Below, piece after piece: positions 7,875 to 17,545 of a DNA stretch of 64,000 nucleotides (position 1 is the first letter of the stretch; each line of letters opens with the position of its first letter). Source of the stretch: Oleiphilus sp. (GTDB lineage: Bacteria; Pseudomonadota; Gammaproteobacteria; Pseudomonadales; Oleiphilaceae); contig PZPK01000019.1 of NCBI GenBank assembly GCA_006212045.1, positions 21,047 through 85,046 of the forward strand. Direction: 5' to 3'. The translations under genes and the position numbers were made by a program. The notes beneath the pieces were generated by a model. The model had not been told where the DNA came from. It did no database searches and was given only the letters and a program-made list of their open reading frames with translations.

Positions 7875-9257
7875 TTATCTGTCCTTGAGCTTGTCTGCGG
7901 CGCGTTCCAGTGCACGGACGACGAGTTCTTTTTCGTCAGCATTGACCTTGTCTGTGTCGAGATACAGCGCGAACCCGCCTGTTTCGTGTTCGATAAAGCT
8001 CTGACCTGCACCGATGTCTCGCCGGAAATCCACGATCTGATAAATCGGAATTGGCCGGGCAAAGCCTTTTACTGTGATTTCGCCCTTGTCCCGACACATC
8101 ACTTTGTCTTTAACCAGTGAAAAGGTTTCGTAGGAAATCAGAATTTCGCCGGGTTCGGCCAGAGATTCCAGCCTGGAAGCAAGATTTACTTCCTTCCCGA
8201 TAATGGTGTAATCCATGCGATTTTCTGCACCAAAGTTACCAACAGTGCTGTAGCCGGTACTGATGCCGATGCGGATCTGTAAGGGCGTTTTGATGCCCTG
8301 GCTTTGCCATTTCTGACGCAGAATTTTCATGTGTTTGCGCATATCAATCGCCATGGCGACGCAGGACAGAGTGTCTTCTTTCACGCCTCGGCTGGTCGGG
8401 TCGCCAAAAAAGATCATGATTGAATCCCCGACAAATTTGTCAATGGTGCCGCCGTATTTAAGCGCAATCTGGGACATCTCGTTAAAGTAGTTGTTGAGCA
8501 GCTCCGTCAGCCCTTCAGGTTCCATTTCCTCAGCCAGTTCCGTAAAACCTTTGATATCCGAGAAAAAGATCGTCAGTTTCTTGCGTTGTGTTTCAAGGCG
8601 AACATCACGTTCGCCAGTGAAAATGGATTGCCATACCTGGGGGGAAAGGTACTTTGCCAGTTTGTGGGACAGCGAGATCGATTGCTCTCGCTGGTGTTGA
8701 ATCTGTGACTTGGCTTTGACCAGAGCCTTGGCTTGCTGGTGCGTATAATAGGCGGTAACGGAAACATAAAAGCCGGCACCAATTCCGGCGACAATACTGA
8801 CCAGAGGCGGCGTGTCAGGCGCGAACTGCAGGCCAAAAACAAGTGACGAAATAATCAGCGAGATTACCAGTACGAAGTTGCCGAGTATCCAGACACGCAT
8901 TCCGCCGACAATAATAAAACTGAAACTCACCATGAGTACGGAGAAAATGGTGGGAACCAGGCTGAAGTCAATCAATACAAGACTCATGCCTGCAATCGCC
9001 CCGTCGATCAGCAGGGTGTTTTCTCTGGCCGCTGAACTTTGGTTGAGTTTCAGGTGGCGAATAATAAAATAGAGCAGGTGGGGCCACAGCATGGCGGCGG
9101 GAACAAACCAGATCAGGGACTGACTGAAATGACCCTCGACGATACCGACGATGAAGGTAATGCTGGACGTCAGGTAAGCCAGTACTCGCCCGTTGTAGGC
9201 GGGCATGACCGACGGCGTCGGGTCTGCCGCACCGGCAAGAATCTTTGTACTAATCAT
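7875..9257 (-). CDS. cyaB: Membrane class III adenylate cyclase, CyaB-like
   Basis: It makes cAMP from ATP. The N-terminal region (about 25-170) has six hydrophobic segments resembling the MASE2 sensor of Pseudomonas CyaB. A linker precedes the cyclase domain (about 225-410). Metal ligands Asp234 (Ser-Asp-Ile-Lys-Gly-Phe) and Asp278 (Phe-Val-Gly-Asp), adenine-selecting Lys274 and Asp349, and transition-state Asn358 and Arg362 are all visible, so it should be active and ATP-specific. It is monocistronic, convergent with queF and divergent from the nitroreductase gene. Start ATG is at 9257; an internal Met at residue 18 is an alternative. Confidence 0.9.
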   Translation of the reverse strand: MISTKILAGAADPTPSVMPAYNGRVLAYLTSSITFIVGIVEGHFSQSLIWFVPAAMLWPHLLYFIIRHLKLNQSSAARENTLLIDGAIAGMSLVLIDFSLVPTIFSVLMVSFSFIIVGGMRVWILGNFVLVISLIISSLVFGLQFAPDTPPLVSIVAGIGAGFYVSVTAYYTHQQAKALVKAKSQIQHQREQSISLSHKLAKYLSPQVWQSIFTGERDVRLETQRKKLTIFFSDIKGFTELAEEMEPEGLTELLNNYFNEMSQIALKYGGTIDKFVGDSIMIFFGDPTSRGVKEDTLSCVAMAIDMRKHMKILRQKWQSQGIKTPLQIRIGISTGYSTVGNFGAENRMDYTIIGKEVNLASRLESLAEPGEILISYETFSLVKDKVMCRDKGEITVKGFARPIPIYQIVDFRRDIGAGQSFIEHETGGFALYLDTDKVNADEKELVVRALERAADKLKDR

Positions 9258-9488
9258 ATAATAGCTGCCGGCCAGCGGAGACTGGCCACAAACGTTTTTT
9301 ATCGCTGTTTAGTGTTCTGGCCATGCGGGAGATCCGTTATGATGGCCTGAATCGCTCTTCCAATATCGGGAAGGGTGTCTTATAAAGTGGACGGCTTAGA
9401 CTAACAACTATCGAGTCACTGGGCAATTGTTAACGCGGCTTTACATAAACACTTTGCCTGAATACAAAGTACGCAGAATGAGGATGTT

Positions 9489-10052
9489 ATGGCGTCACCT
9501 ATGATCGAACAAATTCAGCAGCGAGTATCAACACCCCGTCTTTGCGAGCCGGCACCGGACTCCAAACTGTTGCAGGAAATATATCGTTGTGCACTGCGCG
9601 CGCCCGACCACAAGGTGCTCAGGCCCTGGCGTTACCTTGTTATAGAAGGGGATGCCCGGGCTCGTCTGGGTGAGCTGTTCTGTCAGTGTGCCGAAAAGAA
9701 AGATGGACCATTGACGCTGGAACAACGCGAAAAGCTGAAAAACAAGCCTTTGCGCGCGCCACTGATTCTGATCGGCATATCCACCAATCAGGATCACCCC
9801 AAAGTACCGGTATTCGAGCAGCAGGTGTCCTGCGGCGTCGGTATTGGCTACATGCTTTTGGCACTGCAGAGCCTGGGTTTTGCCGGTATGTGGAGAACGG
9901 GAGCGATGGCCGAGAATGTGCATCTCAAGGCGGCGTTGGACATTTCGGAAAGCGAAACGATTGTAGGCTTCCTTTATGTGGGGTCGCCGGTGGGTGAACC
10001 TAAGAAAATCGCTGATATTGATCCACGTGACTATTTCACTTTGTGGCCCTAG
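9489..10052 (+). CDS. ydjA: Nitroreductase family protein (YdjA-like)
   Basis: FMN-dependent oxidoreductase of 187 aa, the compact length of the YdjA/TdsD group. The sequence has the group's start pattern (Arg-Ala-Pro-Asp-His-Lys-Val-Leu-Arg-Pro-Trp-Arg), the central Gly-Ile-Gly-Tyr-Met-Leu-Leu-Ala-Leu helix that contacts FMN, and the Gly-Phe-Leu-Tyr-Val-Gly C-terminal strand. The natural substrate is unknown for the family. It is followed by a hairpin terminator that separates it from the flagellar operon. Confidence 0.88.
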   Translation: MASPMIEQIQQRVSTPRLCEPAPDSKLLQEIYRCALRAPDHKVLRPWRYLVIEGDARARLGELFCQCAEKKDGPLTLEQREKLKNKPLRAPLILIGISTNQDHPKVPVFEQQVSCGVGIGYMLLALQSLGFAGMWRTGAMAENVHLKAALDISESETIVGFLYVGSPVGEPKKIADIDPRDYFTLWP

Positions 10053-10094
10053 CGGGCCAGCGCTCAAGGCTTACCATTACTCTCGGTGATACTG

Positions 10095-10127
10095 CGGGGC
10101 CGGATTCAGCCAGACGCCCCGTTTTTC
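10095..10127 (+). terminator. Terminator between the nitroreductase gene and the flg operon
   Basis: CGGGGC (10095-10100) pairs with GCCCCG (10116-10121) and is followed by TTTTT. The 15-base loop can pair partly inside. Confidence 0.75.
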
Positions 10128-10221
10128 CGAAACCTGCCAAGCCTTTCCTCTCTGGAAATTCCTTGCCGTCAATGTGCGGCGCATAAAATTCCAAGTCATT
10201 GATAATAAAGAAAAAGAAATT

Positions 10222-10236
10222 TGGCATTGGTATTGC
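10222..10236 (+). promoter_or_regulatory. Sigma-54 promoter for the flg operon
   Basis: TGGCAT-N5-TTGC matches the -24/-12 consensus TGGCAC-N5-TTGC with one change and exact spacing (GG at 10223-10224, GC at 10235-10236). It lies about 105 bases upstream of flgB. Class II flagellar genes in polarly flagellated gammaproteobacteria use RpoN with FleQ-type activators, so the position fits. Confidence 0.8.
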
Positions 10237-10340
10237 TTAATACCTTTCAGAAATCTTATGGCGTCTGTAACGCGTTTCAAGGTGGCTGTCCTGTGACAGT
10301 GTTGGAAGCGCTCAGGTGCAGTAAATTAGTGGAGCAATTA

Positions 10341-10733
10341 ATGAGCATATCGTTTGATCGAGCGCTTGGTATTCACCCTCAGGCTCTGGAGCTGAGGGAG
10401 AAGCGGGCGGAAGTCTTGGCAAACAATCTGGCCAATGCCGACACTCCGGGATTCAAGGCGCGGGATTTTGATTTCAAGCAGATGTTGGGATTGCAGATGG
10501 ACAACCAGCTAAAAATGGCCGCCACAGACGGAAAACATTTGCCGCCTATGGAAGAGGTGCAGGGGGATGACCTGAAATATCGTGTACCGATGCAGGCAAG
10601 TCTGGATGGTAATACGGTCGATACCCAGCAGGAAGTTGCGGAATTTACCAAGAACGTTCTGGATTTTCAGGCGAGTTTTCAGTTGTTGAATGGCAAATTC
10701 AAGTCTTTGTCGAAAGTATTGAGAGGTGAATAG
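10341..10733 (+). CDS. flgB: Flagellar basal-body rod protein FlgB
   Basis: Proximal rod subunit, exported by the flagellar type III apparatus. The protein is 130 aa from the ATG at 10341, chosen over an in-frame upstream start at 10221 because GGAG lies just before it and the family begins Met-Ser-Ile-Ser-Phe-Asp. The flagellar rod motif Leu-Ala-Asn-Asn-Leu-Ala-Asn-Ala-Asp-Thr-Pro-Gly-Phe-Lys-Ala is near residue 30. It is the first gene of flgBCDEFGHIJKL. Confidence 0.96.
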   Translation: MSISFDRALGIHPQALELREKRAEVLANNLANADTPGFKARDFDFKQMLGLQMDNQLKMAATDGKHLPPMEEVQGDDLKYRVPMQASLDGNTVDTQQEVAEFTKNVLDFQASFQLLNGKFKSLSKVLRGE

Positions 10734-10735
10734 AG

Positions 10736-11176
10736 ATGTCGCTTGATCGGATTTTTGATATCGCGGGCAGCGGCATGTCCGCCCAGTCGATTCGCTTAAA
10801 TACCACCGCCAGTAATATGGCCAATGCCAATAGCGCTGCCAGCAGCGAAGAAGACGTATATCGGGCCAAAAAGCCAGTCTTTGCAGCCGTACAACAAGAT
10901 GTGATGAATCAGCTGGACCGCTCGCTGAATGGTTATCCGGAAGCGTCGGAAGGGGTTCAGGTGCGTGACATTGTCGAGAGTGATGCGCCCTTGGCTTTGC
11001 GCTATGAACCGCACCACCCGCTTGCCAATGAGGAAGGGTATGTCACCTACCCGAACGTGAATGTGGTTGAGGAGATGGCGGATATGCTGTCGGCTTCTCG
11101 GAGTTTTCAGACCAATGTAGATGTGATGAACGCGGCCAAGACCATGATGCAGCGTGTACTGACTTTGGGCCAATAG
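10736..11176 (+). CDS. flgC: Flagellar basal-body rod protein FlgC
   Basis: Rod subunit, 146 aa, the usual size. The N-terminal rod motif (Ser-Asn-Met-Ala-Asn-Ala-Asn near 22-28) and the C-terminal motif Tyr-Pro-Asn-Val-Asn-Val-Val-Glu-Glu-Met-Ala-Asp-Met are clear. It starts 3 bases after the flgB stop. Confidence 0.97.
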   Translation: MSLDRIFDIAGSGMSAQSIRLNTTASNMANANSAASSEEDVYRAKKPVFAAVQQDVMNQLDRSLNGYPEASEGVQVRDIVESDAPLALRYEPHHPLANEEGYVTYPNVNVVEEMADMLSASRSFQTNVDVMNAAKTMMQRVLTLGQ

Positions 11177-11204
11177 CGCGGTTGCTTAAACAGGTAGCGA
11201 AATA

Positions 11205-11882
11205 ATGACGACGATAAATACCAGCCAAACGACGGATGTTCTTGCGGATTACCGTTGGGAGAACACCAAGGCCACCGAGAAGAAGGAGGAGCTGGGGCGT
11301 AATGAGTTCATGGAGCTGATGATCGCCCAGCTGGAAAACCAGAGCCCGCTCGATCCGCAGGACAATGGTGCCTTTATTTCACAGTTGGCCGAGTTCAGTG
11401 CGCTCGAAGAGATGCAGACACTCAACTCAACTGTCAACAATTTCTCGACGCAGTTCCAGTCCAGTCAGGCTTTGCAGGCCTCGGCCATGGTCGGTCGCAG
11501 CGTTCTGGTGCCGGGCACGGAAGCGCCATTGTCTCCTTCCGGAACAATCGAGGGCGTTGTCGAGATCCCATCCAGCACCAGCTCCTTGCGCATTAGCATA
11601 TTGAACGGTTCCGGTGAGCTGGTGAACGAATTCAATCTCGGCCAGCAGGCTGCCGGTGCGATTCCTTTTATCTGGGACGGTACCAACGCTGAAGGGGAGT
11701 TAATGCCATACGATGACTACACGATCAGGGCAGATATTAATGTCAGTGGCGAGACGCAGCAGGCGAGTACCTTGCTGTCGGCGAACGTAAACAGTGTTTC
11801 TATCGCGCAGACCGGTGACATTACCCTGAATCTGCAGGGACTTGGCGCTATTCCGCTCGAGAACGTCAGAGAAATTAACTAG
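11205..11882 (+). CDS. flgD: Flagellar hook assembly scaffold FlgD
   Basis: Hook-cap protein that sits on the growing hook and is later replaced by FlgK. The 225-aa protein has the N-terminal FlgD signature Asn-Glu-Phe-Met-Glu-Leu-Met-Ile-Ala-Gln-Leu-Glu-Asn-Gln-Ser-Pro-Leu (about 29-46), followed by a Ser/Thr-rich linker and the FlgD Ig-like/tudor region. It lies in operon order between flgC and flgE. Confidence 0.96.
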   Translation: MTTINTSQTTDVLADYRWENTKATEKKEELGRNEFMELMIAQLENQSPLDPQDNGAFISQLAEFSALEEMQTLNSTVNNFSTQFQSSQALQASAMVGRSVLVPGTEAPLSPSGTIEGVVEIPSSTSSLRISILNGSGELVNEFNLGQQAAGAIPFIWDGTNAEGELMPYDDYTIRADINVSGETQQASTLLSANVNSVSIAQTGDITLNLQGLGAIPLENVREIN

Positions 11883-11965
11883 TCCGGGGCAAGTATCCGG
11901 GCTTAAAAATGCAAGCGGGCGACCGCGAATTGATTAACACAAGCAAGATTCAGTAGAGGTGTACC

Positions 11966-13912
11966 ATGACATTTAATGTAGCGTTGAGTGGATTACGAGC
12001 GTCAGCGACCGATCTGGAAGTGACCGGTAACAACATCGCAAACGCCAGCACCGTCGGATTCAAGCGGTCGCGTGCGGAATTTGGTGACATCTATTCAAAC
12101 AGTTTCTTTGGCGGCGGAACCACCGACATTGGTGATGGTGTCACGGTGCAGAAGGTACGCCAGCTGCACAGTCAGGGCAACGTCAGTTTCACCGATAACG
12201 GGCTGGACATTGCGATTACCGGTAACGGCTATTTTGTCCTCGATGATGGTGGCGAGCGAAAGTTCTCCCGGGCAGGCCAATTCGGCGTGGATCGTGAGGG
12301 GTATCTGGTCAACAACACGGGTATGCGTGTTCAGGGCTTTCAGGCGGATGAAGCCGGTACCGTTTCCGGGGTTCTGGATAACCTGGTGGTGGAAACCAAT
12401 GACCTGGCTCCGAGACAGACCACCAATGTAGGTACTTTACTGAACCTTGACTCTTCGGAACTGGTATTGAGCGAAAGTGGCGCAACCATCGATTCGGATG
12501 GCACTGCGATCGGTATTGCCACCGCCGGCACCAGTAATGGTTATGGTGCGCAAACGATTGATGTTACGTTGGCCGATGGCACCACAACCCAGCTGGTCAC
12601 GTCGGCAAATGCCAGTGCTGGCGCTATCGCCTCCCAGTTTGGCGCGCTGACAGGCGTGGATGCAACAGCACGCACCCAGGCGACGATTCCTGCCGGTACC
12701 TTCACCAATACGGGAACGATGAACGTGACGGTCAACGGCATCAGCTTCCAGCCTACCGGAGCAACTGTGGCGGATCAGCTCGCAGATCTGGGTAATAAGA
12801 TCAATTCCTCAGCACTGGTAGGTGTGACCGCGGTAATTGATGGTGGTGGTAACCTTCAGATTATCCAGAGTCAGGGTGGGGATCTGGTGTTCGGGTTTGC
12901 CGGAGGCGCAGGGGACAGTTACCAGATTGAGGGTACTGATTCACCAGTCACAACCCTCACCATGAACGGTGGTACACCGCAGGGTACTGTTGGTGGTGAG
13001 GTGACCTTTATTCTTGATGACGATGTCAGCTTTGCCAATGCTGCGGCGTCTACCGATATCGTGGCCAATTTCGTCGGCGCCCCCTTCGTGAACAACCAGT
13101 TTGATCCGGATGATCCGGGTACCTATAACCATGCCACTTCGACCACAATCTTTGACAGTCTGGGTAATTCCCATATTCTCAGCATGTTTTTTGTCAAGCA
13201 GGGGCTCAACGCCTCTACTCAGCCAAATACCTGGCAGATGCATGTGCAGATTGATGGTGAGGACGTCGGTGATCCCTTGATCGGGACGACGCCGTCGCGT
13301 GCGACCTACAATATCGTTTTCAACGAAGATGGCACGGTCAATGACACGCTGACAGATGAGGTGCTGATCTCCAACTGGGTACCACTGGATGCTGATGGCA
13401 ACCCCAATGGTGCACTTGCACCGCAGAATGTAGTGAATGGCGGTAGTTTGCCGATTGATTTTCCCCCAACGAATTCAAACTTCGAAATTGATATTTCGGA
13501 GCTGACTCAATTTGGCAGTGCCTTTGCGGTCAACGACCTGAACCAGAATGGCTATACCACCGGTCGTCTGGTTGGGCTTGATGTGGATGCCGAGGGTGTC
13601 ATTCTGTCCCGTTTCTCCAATGGTGAGTCCCAGGTCCTGGGTCAGGTAGCACTTGCCAACTTTAATGACGTTGAAGGGCTGGCACCGGTAGGCGATACCG
13701 TATGGGTGGGTACTTTTGCATCGGGGGATGCTGTAATCGGCGCGCCTGGCACAGCCTCTCTGGGAGTTTTAACGTCCTCGGCAGTGGAGCAGTCCAATGT
13801 GGACCTGTCCAACGAGCTGGTAAACCTGATTATTGCGCAGCGTAATTATCAGGCAAATTCCAAAACTATTGAGACAGCGGATACTATCCAGCAGACCATC
13901 CTGAATATCTAA
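11966..13912 (+). CDS. flgE: Flagellar hook protein FlgE, enlarged
   Basis: Hook subunit forming the universal joint outside the cell. At 648 aa it is longer than E. coli FlgE (about 400). The conserved N-terminus (Ala-Leu-Ser-Gly-Leu-Arg-Ala, then Gly-Asn-Asn-Ile-Ala-Asn-Ala) and C-terminus (Gln-Arg-Asn-Tyr-Gln-Ala-Asn-Ser-Lys-Thr-Ile) are intact, so the extra length is in the exposed middle. Residues about 191-323 form an inserted unit beginning Asn-Gly-Tyr-Gly-Ala-Gln that resembles residues 571-706 of FlgK from the same operon. A sub-region (about 250-281) resembles the flagellin hook IN motif. Confidence 0.95.
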   Translation: MTFNVALSGLRASATDLEVTGNNIANASTVGFKRSRAEFGDIYSNSFFGGGTTDIGDGVTVQKVRQLHSQGNVSFTDNGLDIAITGNGYFVLDDGGERKFSRAGQFGVDREGYLVNNTGMRVQGFQADEAGTVSGVLDNLVVETNDLAPRQTTNVGTLLNLDSSELVLSESGATIDSDGTAIGIATAGTSNGYGAQTIDVTLADGTTTQLVTSANASAGAIASQFGALTGVDATARTQATIPAGTFTNTGTMNVTVNGISFQPTGATVADQLADLGNKINSSALVGVTAVIDGGGNLQIIQSQGGDLVFGFAGGAGDSYQIEGTDSPVTTLTMNGGTPQGTVGGEVTFILDDDVSFANAAASTDIVANFVGAPFVNNQFDPDDPGTYNHATSTTIFDSLGNSHILSMFFVKQGLNASTQPNTWQMHVQIDGEDVGDPLIGTTPSRATYNIVFNEDGTVNDTLTDEVLISNWVPLDADGNPNGALAPQNVVNGGSLPIDFPPTNSNFEIDISELTQFGSAFAVNDLNQNGYTTGRLVGLDVDAEGVILSRFSNGESQVLGQVALANFNDVEGLAPVGDTVWVGTFASGDAVIGAPGTASLGVLTSSAVEQSNVDLSNELVNLIIAQRNYQANSKTIETADTIQQTILNI

Positions 13913-13990
13913 TGGAAGCGCGGTTGAAGTTTGCACTTTTCTCGCGGTCCGTGCCGCAGCAGTCGGGTTGTAGTTTGAGGTAGGTTAGAA

Positions 13991-14731
13991 ATGGACAAGG
14001 CACTATATATTGCAATGAGTGGCGCCAAAGAAATGATGTTGGCGCAAACCACGCATGCCAATAATCTGGCCAATGTGAATACCACGGGTTTCAAGCATGA
14101 CTTTGAGCAGGCTCGCAGTATGCAAGTGTTTGCAGAGCATCCGCATCATCCGACCCGTGCTTATGTCATGTCGGAGCGTCCGGGCACCAACTTTACGCAA
14201 GGGTCGTTGATTCAGACAGGTAATGCGCTGGATGTTGCCGTGAAAGGTGAGGGCTGGATTGCTGTTCAGACCGCCGATGGTTCCGAGGCATACACGCGTG
14301 CGGGCAATCTGCACGTGGATGTTAACGGGCAGGTGAGAACGGGTGCGGGTCTGCCGGTTTTGGGCAATGGCGGCTTATTGGTTGTCCCCCCCTCAACCAC
14401 GGTTGAAATCGGTTCCGACGGAACCGTCTCGGTCTTGGCTCAGGGCGATGTTGCGCTGGCGCAGGTAGATCAGATAAAACTGGTCAATCCGCCCGTGGAC
14501 CAACTTGAAAAACAGGAAGATGGGCTCGTACACCTGAAAGACGGCGAAGCGGCTGATCCGGATGGTCTTGTACGCTTGCATACCGGTTTTCTTGAAGGTT
14601 CCAATGTTAATTCAGTGCATGAAATGACTGAAATCCTTTCTCTGACCCGCCAGTACGAAATGCAGGTCAAAATGATGACCAATGCTCAGGAATTAAGTGA
14701 GTCATCGGCACGTTTGTTGCAATTCTCCTAG
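13991..14731 (+). CDS. flgF: Flagellar basal-body rod protein FlgF
   Basis: Proximal rod subunit, 246 aa, standard length. It has the N-terminal rod motif (Ala-Asn-Asn-Leu-Ala-Asn-Val-Asn-Thr-Thr-Gly-Phe-Lys), the FlgEFG central strand Gly-Asn-Ala-Leu-Asp-Val-Ala-Val-Lys-Gly and the C-terminal Glu-Gly-Ser-Asn-Val-Asn motif. It is in order between flgE and flgG. Confidence 0.96.
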   Translation: MDKALYIAMSGAKEMMLAQTTHANNLANVNTTGFKHDFEQARSMQVFAEHPHHPTRAYVMSERPGTNFTQGSLIQTGNALDVAVKGEGWIAVQTADGSEAYTRAGNLHVDVNGQVRTGAGLPVLGNGGLLVVPPSTTVEIGSDGTVSVLAQGDVALAQVDQIKLVNPPVDQLEKQEDGLVHLKDGEAADPDGLVRLHTGFLEGSNVNSVHEMTEILSLTRQYEMQVKMMTNAQELSESSARLLQFS

Positions 14732-14824
14732 AAAGATCAAAAAGACCCTGAAAAGCGGCAGAAATTTGCTGCTTGATGCCGGTCGATTGATTCCTGATTG
14801 GTTGTACGTTTTGGGAGAGAAGCA

Positions 14825-15613
14825 ATGCATTCGGCTTTATATGTCAGCAAAACAGGTCTTAGCGCACAAGATACCGCGTTAACGACCATTTCCAATAACC
14901 TGGCAAACGTCTCTACCGTGGGTTTTAAGCGGGATACGGCAGTGTTCCAGGATCTGTTATATCAGATTACGCGTGAACCGGGCGCAGCAACTTCCCAGGA
15001 TTCGCAGTTACCCTCAGGCCTTCAATTGGGCACCGGCGTGCGCATTGCCGGTACGGCAAAACAATTTACCCAAGGTTCGATGCAAGTGACAGAGCGTGCT
15101 CTGGACGTGGCGGTAATGGGACGTGGCATGTTTCAGATTCTGATGCCGGACGGTTCGACCGCCTATACGCGTAATGGACAGTTTCAGGTAAATGCTGACG
15201 GAGAAGTGGTAACGGCAAATGGTTACCCGCTACAGCCGGCAATTACTGTCCCGAACAATACCTCCATTGTAACGATCGGGAATGATGGCACCGTTTCCAT
15301 CAGTATTTCTGGTCAGGAGAATGCGGCCACCCAGATTGGCCAGATCGATCTGGCCGATTTCGTGAATCCGCAGGGTTTGAAAGCGATCGGGGACAACCTG
15401 TTCAGGGAAACTGCAGCCAGTGGTAATCCCATCGTCGGGACACCGGGACTTGCCGGTTTGGGCGATATCCGACAAGGCTCCCTGGAAACCTCCAATGTCG
15501 ATGTTGTTGAAGAAATGGTCAATATGATCACCACACAGCGCGCCTACGAGATGAACTCCAAGGTCGTCACGACGGCAGACCAGATGCTGCAGTTTGTGAC
15601 GCAGAATCTGTAG
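14825..15613 (+). CDS. flgG: Flagellar distal rod protein FlgG
   Basis: Distal rod subunit, 262 aa from the ATG at 14825, which has a GGGAGAGA ribosome binding site just upstream. The in-frame TTG at 14798 is rejected because the family begins Met-His-Ser-Ala-Leu-Tyr. It carries [13 protein letters not shown] at the N-terminus and Gln-Arg-Ala-Tyr-Glu-Met-Asn-Ser-Lys at the C-terminus. Confidence 0.97.
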   Translation: MHSALYVSKTGLSAQDTALTTISNNLANVSTVGFKRDTAVFQDLLYQITREPGAATSQDSQLPSGLQLGTGVRIAGTAKQFTQGSMQVTERALDVAVMGRGMFQILMPDGSTAYTRNGQFQVNADGEVVTANGYPLQPAITVPNNTSIVTIGNDGTVSISISGQENAATQIGQIDLADFVNPQGLKAIGDNLFRETAASGNPIVGTPGLAGLGDIRQGSLETSNVDVVEEMVNMITTQRAYEMNSKVVTTADQMLQFVTQNL

Positions 15614-15642
15614 TCGGGACTAGCTTGGTAAGGAGAGTTTCT

Positions 15643-16359
15643 ATGAACCTGCGATTCAACGTGCGCGGCATGCAGTCATCGATGAAATGGGTCGTCGCTG
15701 CGTTACTGATCAGCCAGCTACTGGCGTGTTCAACCCTGACAAGGGAAGTGCCTGAACCGGGTGATCCGGAGTACGCCCCGATACCTGCCAGTGGTTTGCA
15801 AATGGGGGGCGAGGTTTCGGGGGCCATCTATCAGCCGGCCAGGAACTTCAGTTTTTATGGTGACCAGGTGGCGATCAATGTTGGCGATATCCTGACGGTG
15901 GTATTGCAGGAACGCACCAGTGCTTCAAAGTCTGCAGACACCAGTTATGACAAGGATGACGAGCTCGGTTTCAATGAAGCGACAATTCTGGGCAATACCC
16001 TGAGCTTCAAAGGCAGCAGCCTGCTTTCCGACCCCAGTTTTGAGCGGGAATTTGATGGCAGCGCTTCCAGTGATCAAAGCAATAGTCTGACCGGTAGTAT
16101 ATCGGTGACGGTATCTCAGGTCCTGCCCAACGGAATTCTGCGCATACGCGGTGAGAAATGGTTGCGTCTGAATCAGGGAGACGAATACATCCGGCTGACA
16201 GGGCTGGTCAGGCCACAGGATATTGGCACCGACAATACCATTCCTTCTTCCAAGATTGCAGACGCGCGTATTGCCTACGGTGGCACAGGTGAGTTCGATA
16301 ATGTCAATCGGCAAGGCTGGTTAACACGATTCTTTAATAGTGACTGGTGGTTTATGTAG
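15643..16359 (+). CDS. flgH: Flagellar L-ring lipoprotein FlgH
   Basis: Outer-membrane lipoprotein that forms the L-ring bushing. It is 238 aa from the ATG at 15643, preceded by AGGAGA. A later ATG (residue 14 of this frame) would give a shorter signal peptide. The lipobox Leu-Leu-Ala-Cys follows a hydrophobic run near residue 25-29. The FlgH body is clear ([12 protein letters not shown] and, near the end, [14 protein letters not shown]). Confidence 0.96.
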   Translation: MNLRFNVRGMQSSMKWVVAALLISQLLACSTLTREVPEPGDPEYAPIPASGLQMGGEVSGAIYQPARNFSFYGDQVAINVGDILTVVLQERTSASKSADTSYDKDDELGFNEATILGNTLSFKGSSLLSDPSFEREFDGSASSDQSNSLTGSISVTVSQVLPNGILRIRGEKWLRLNQGDEYIRLTGLVRPQDIGTDNTIPSSKIADARIAYGGTGEFDNVNRQGWLTRFFNSDWWFM

Positions 16360-16417
16360 GGCCGTGGTTTCGCTTCGGTCAGACCATGTGTGAAAACTTT
16401 GAACAGAGCATAAGTGA

Positions 16418-17530
16418 ATGAAGTATTTTTCCGGAATTCTTGCAGTCTTTTTGTTGCTCCTGTCGTTGGTGCCGGGTGGCATACCTGAGGCCAGTGCGGA
16501 CCGCCTCAAGGATATTGCGACCATTCAAGGGGTGCGCAGCAACCAGTTGGTCGGTTACGGTCTCGTGGTTGGCCTGGATGGGACCGGTGACAAAACGCCT
16601 TTTACCAGTCAGACCTTCAGAAATCTAATGAATAAGTTTGGCATTACCATTCCGGCCGGCGTGGACCCAAAATCCAAAAACGTCGCGGCGGTGGCTGTGC
16701 ATGCGGAATTACCGCCCTTTGCCAAACCCGGTCAGAAGATGGATATCACGGTTTCTTCCCTGGGTGACGCGAAAAGTCTTCGTGGCGGCAGTCTGCTGAT
16801 GACGCCTTTGAAGGGCGCCGATGGTCGCATCTATGCGATATCCCAAGGCAGTCTTGTGGTGGGTGGCTTTGGCGCGGCCGGTGCGGACGGTTCCTCCATC
16901 ACCGTGAATGTGCCCAGTGTTGGTCGTATACCCAATGGGGCCACGGTAGAGCAGAGCATACCCAGCCCTTTTCATCGTGGCGATACCCTGACCTTTGATC
17001 TTCGCGAGCCGGATTTCACAACGGCAATGAATGTGGTGAATCGCATCAACGACTTATTAGGGCCGGAGACGGCATATGCGCAGGATGGTGCCTCTATTCG
17101 TGTTAAAGCACCAAGAGACGCATCGCAGCGTGTCAGTTTTATGTCCATGTTGGAGAACCTCAATATCGAACCCGGCGAAGCACCGGCCAGGGTCATTATC
17201 AACTCCCGTACCGGTACGATCGTGGTCGGGCAGAATGTACGGGTACTGCCGGCAGCGGTCACCCACGGCAGTCTTTCAGTCACAATTTCGGAAGCGCCGC
17301 AAGTCAGTCAGCCCAATGCGCTGTCCGATGGCGAAACTGTTGTTGTACCGCGTTCTGAAGTGGATATTCAGCAGCAGACAGGGCGCATGTTTCAGTTTGG
17401 ACCGGCCGCAACCCTGAGTGAAATTGTGCAGGCAGTGAATCAGGTGGGTGCCGCCCCGGGCGATATCATGGCGGTACTTGAGGCGCTCAAACAGGCCGGT
17501 GCCCTGAAAGCCGACCTGGTTGTGATCTAG
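16418..17530 (+). CDS. flgI: Flagellar P-ring protein FlgI
   Basis: Periplasmic P-ring subunit around the rod in the peptidoglycan layer. The 370-aa protein has a Sec signal peptide ending near residue 27 (Glu-Ala-Ser-Ala before Asp-Arg-Leu-Lys-Asp-Ile-Ala). The family motifs [17 protein letters not shown] and the C-terminal Ala-Gly-Ala-Leu-Lys-Ala-Asp-Leu are present. It is followed 15 bases later by flgJ, its export partner. Confidence 0.97.
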   Translation: MKYFSGILAVFLLLLSLVPGGIPEASADRLKDIATIQGVRSNQLVGYGLVVGLDGTGDKTPFTSQTFRNLMNKFGITIPAGVDPKSKNVAAVAVHAELPPFAKPGQKMDITVSSLGDAKSLRGGSLLMTPLKGADGRIYAISQGSLVVGGFGAAGADGSSITVNVPSVGRIPNGATVEQSIPSPFHRGDTLTFDLREPDFTTAMNVVNRINDLLGPETAYAQDGASIRVKAPRDASQRVSFMSMLENLNIEPGEAPARVIINSRTGTIVVGQNVRVLPAAVTHGSLSVTISEAPQVSQPNALSDGETVVVPRSEVDIQQQTGRMFQFGPAATLSEIVQAVNQVGAAPGDIMAVLEALKQAGALKADLVVI

Positions 17531-17545
17531 GCGGGGGAATTCACA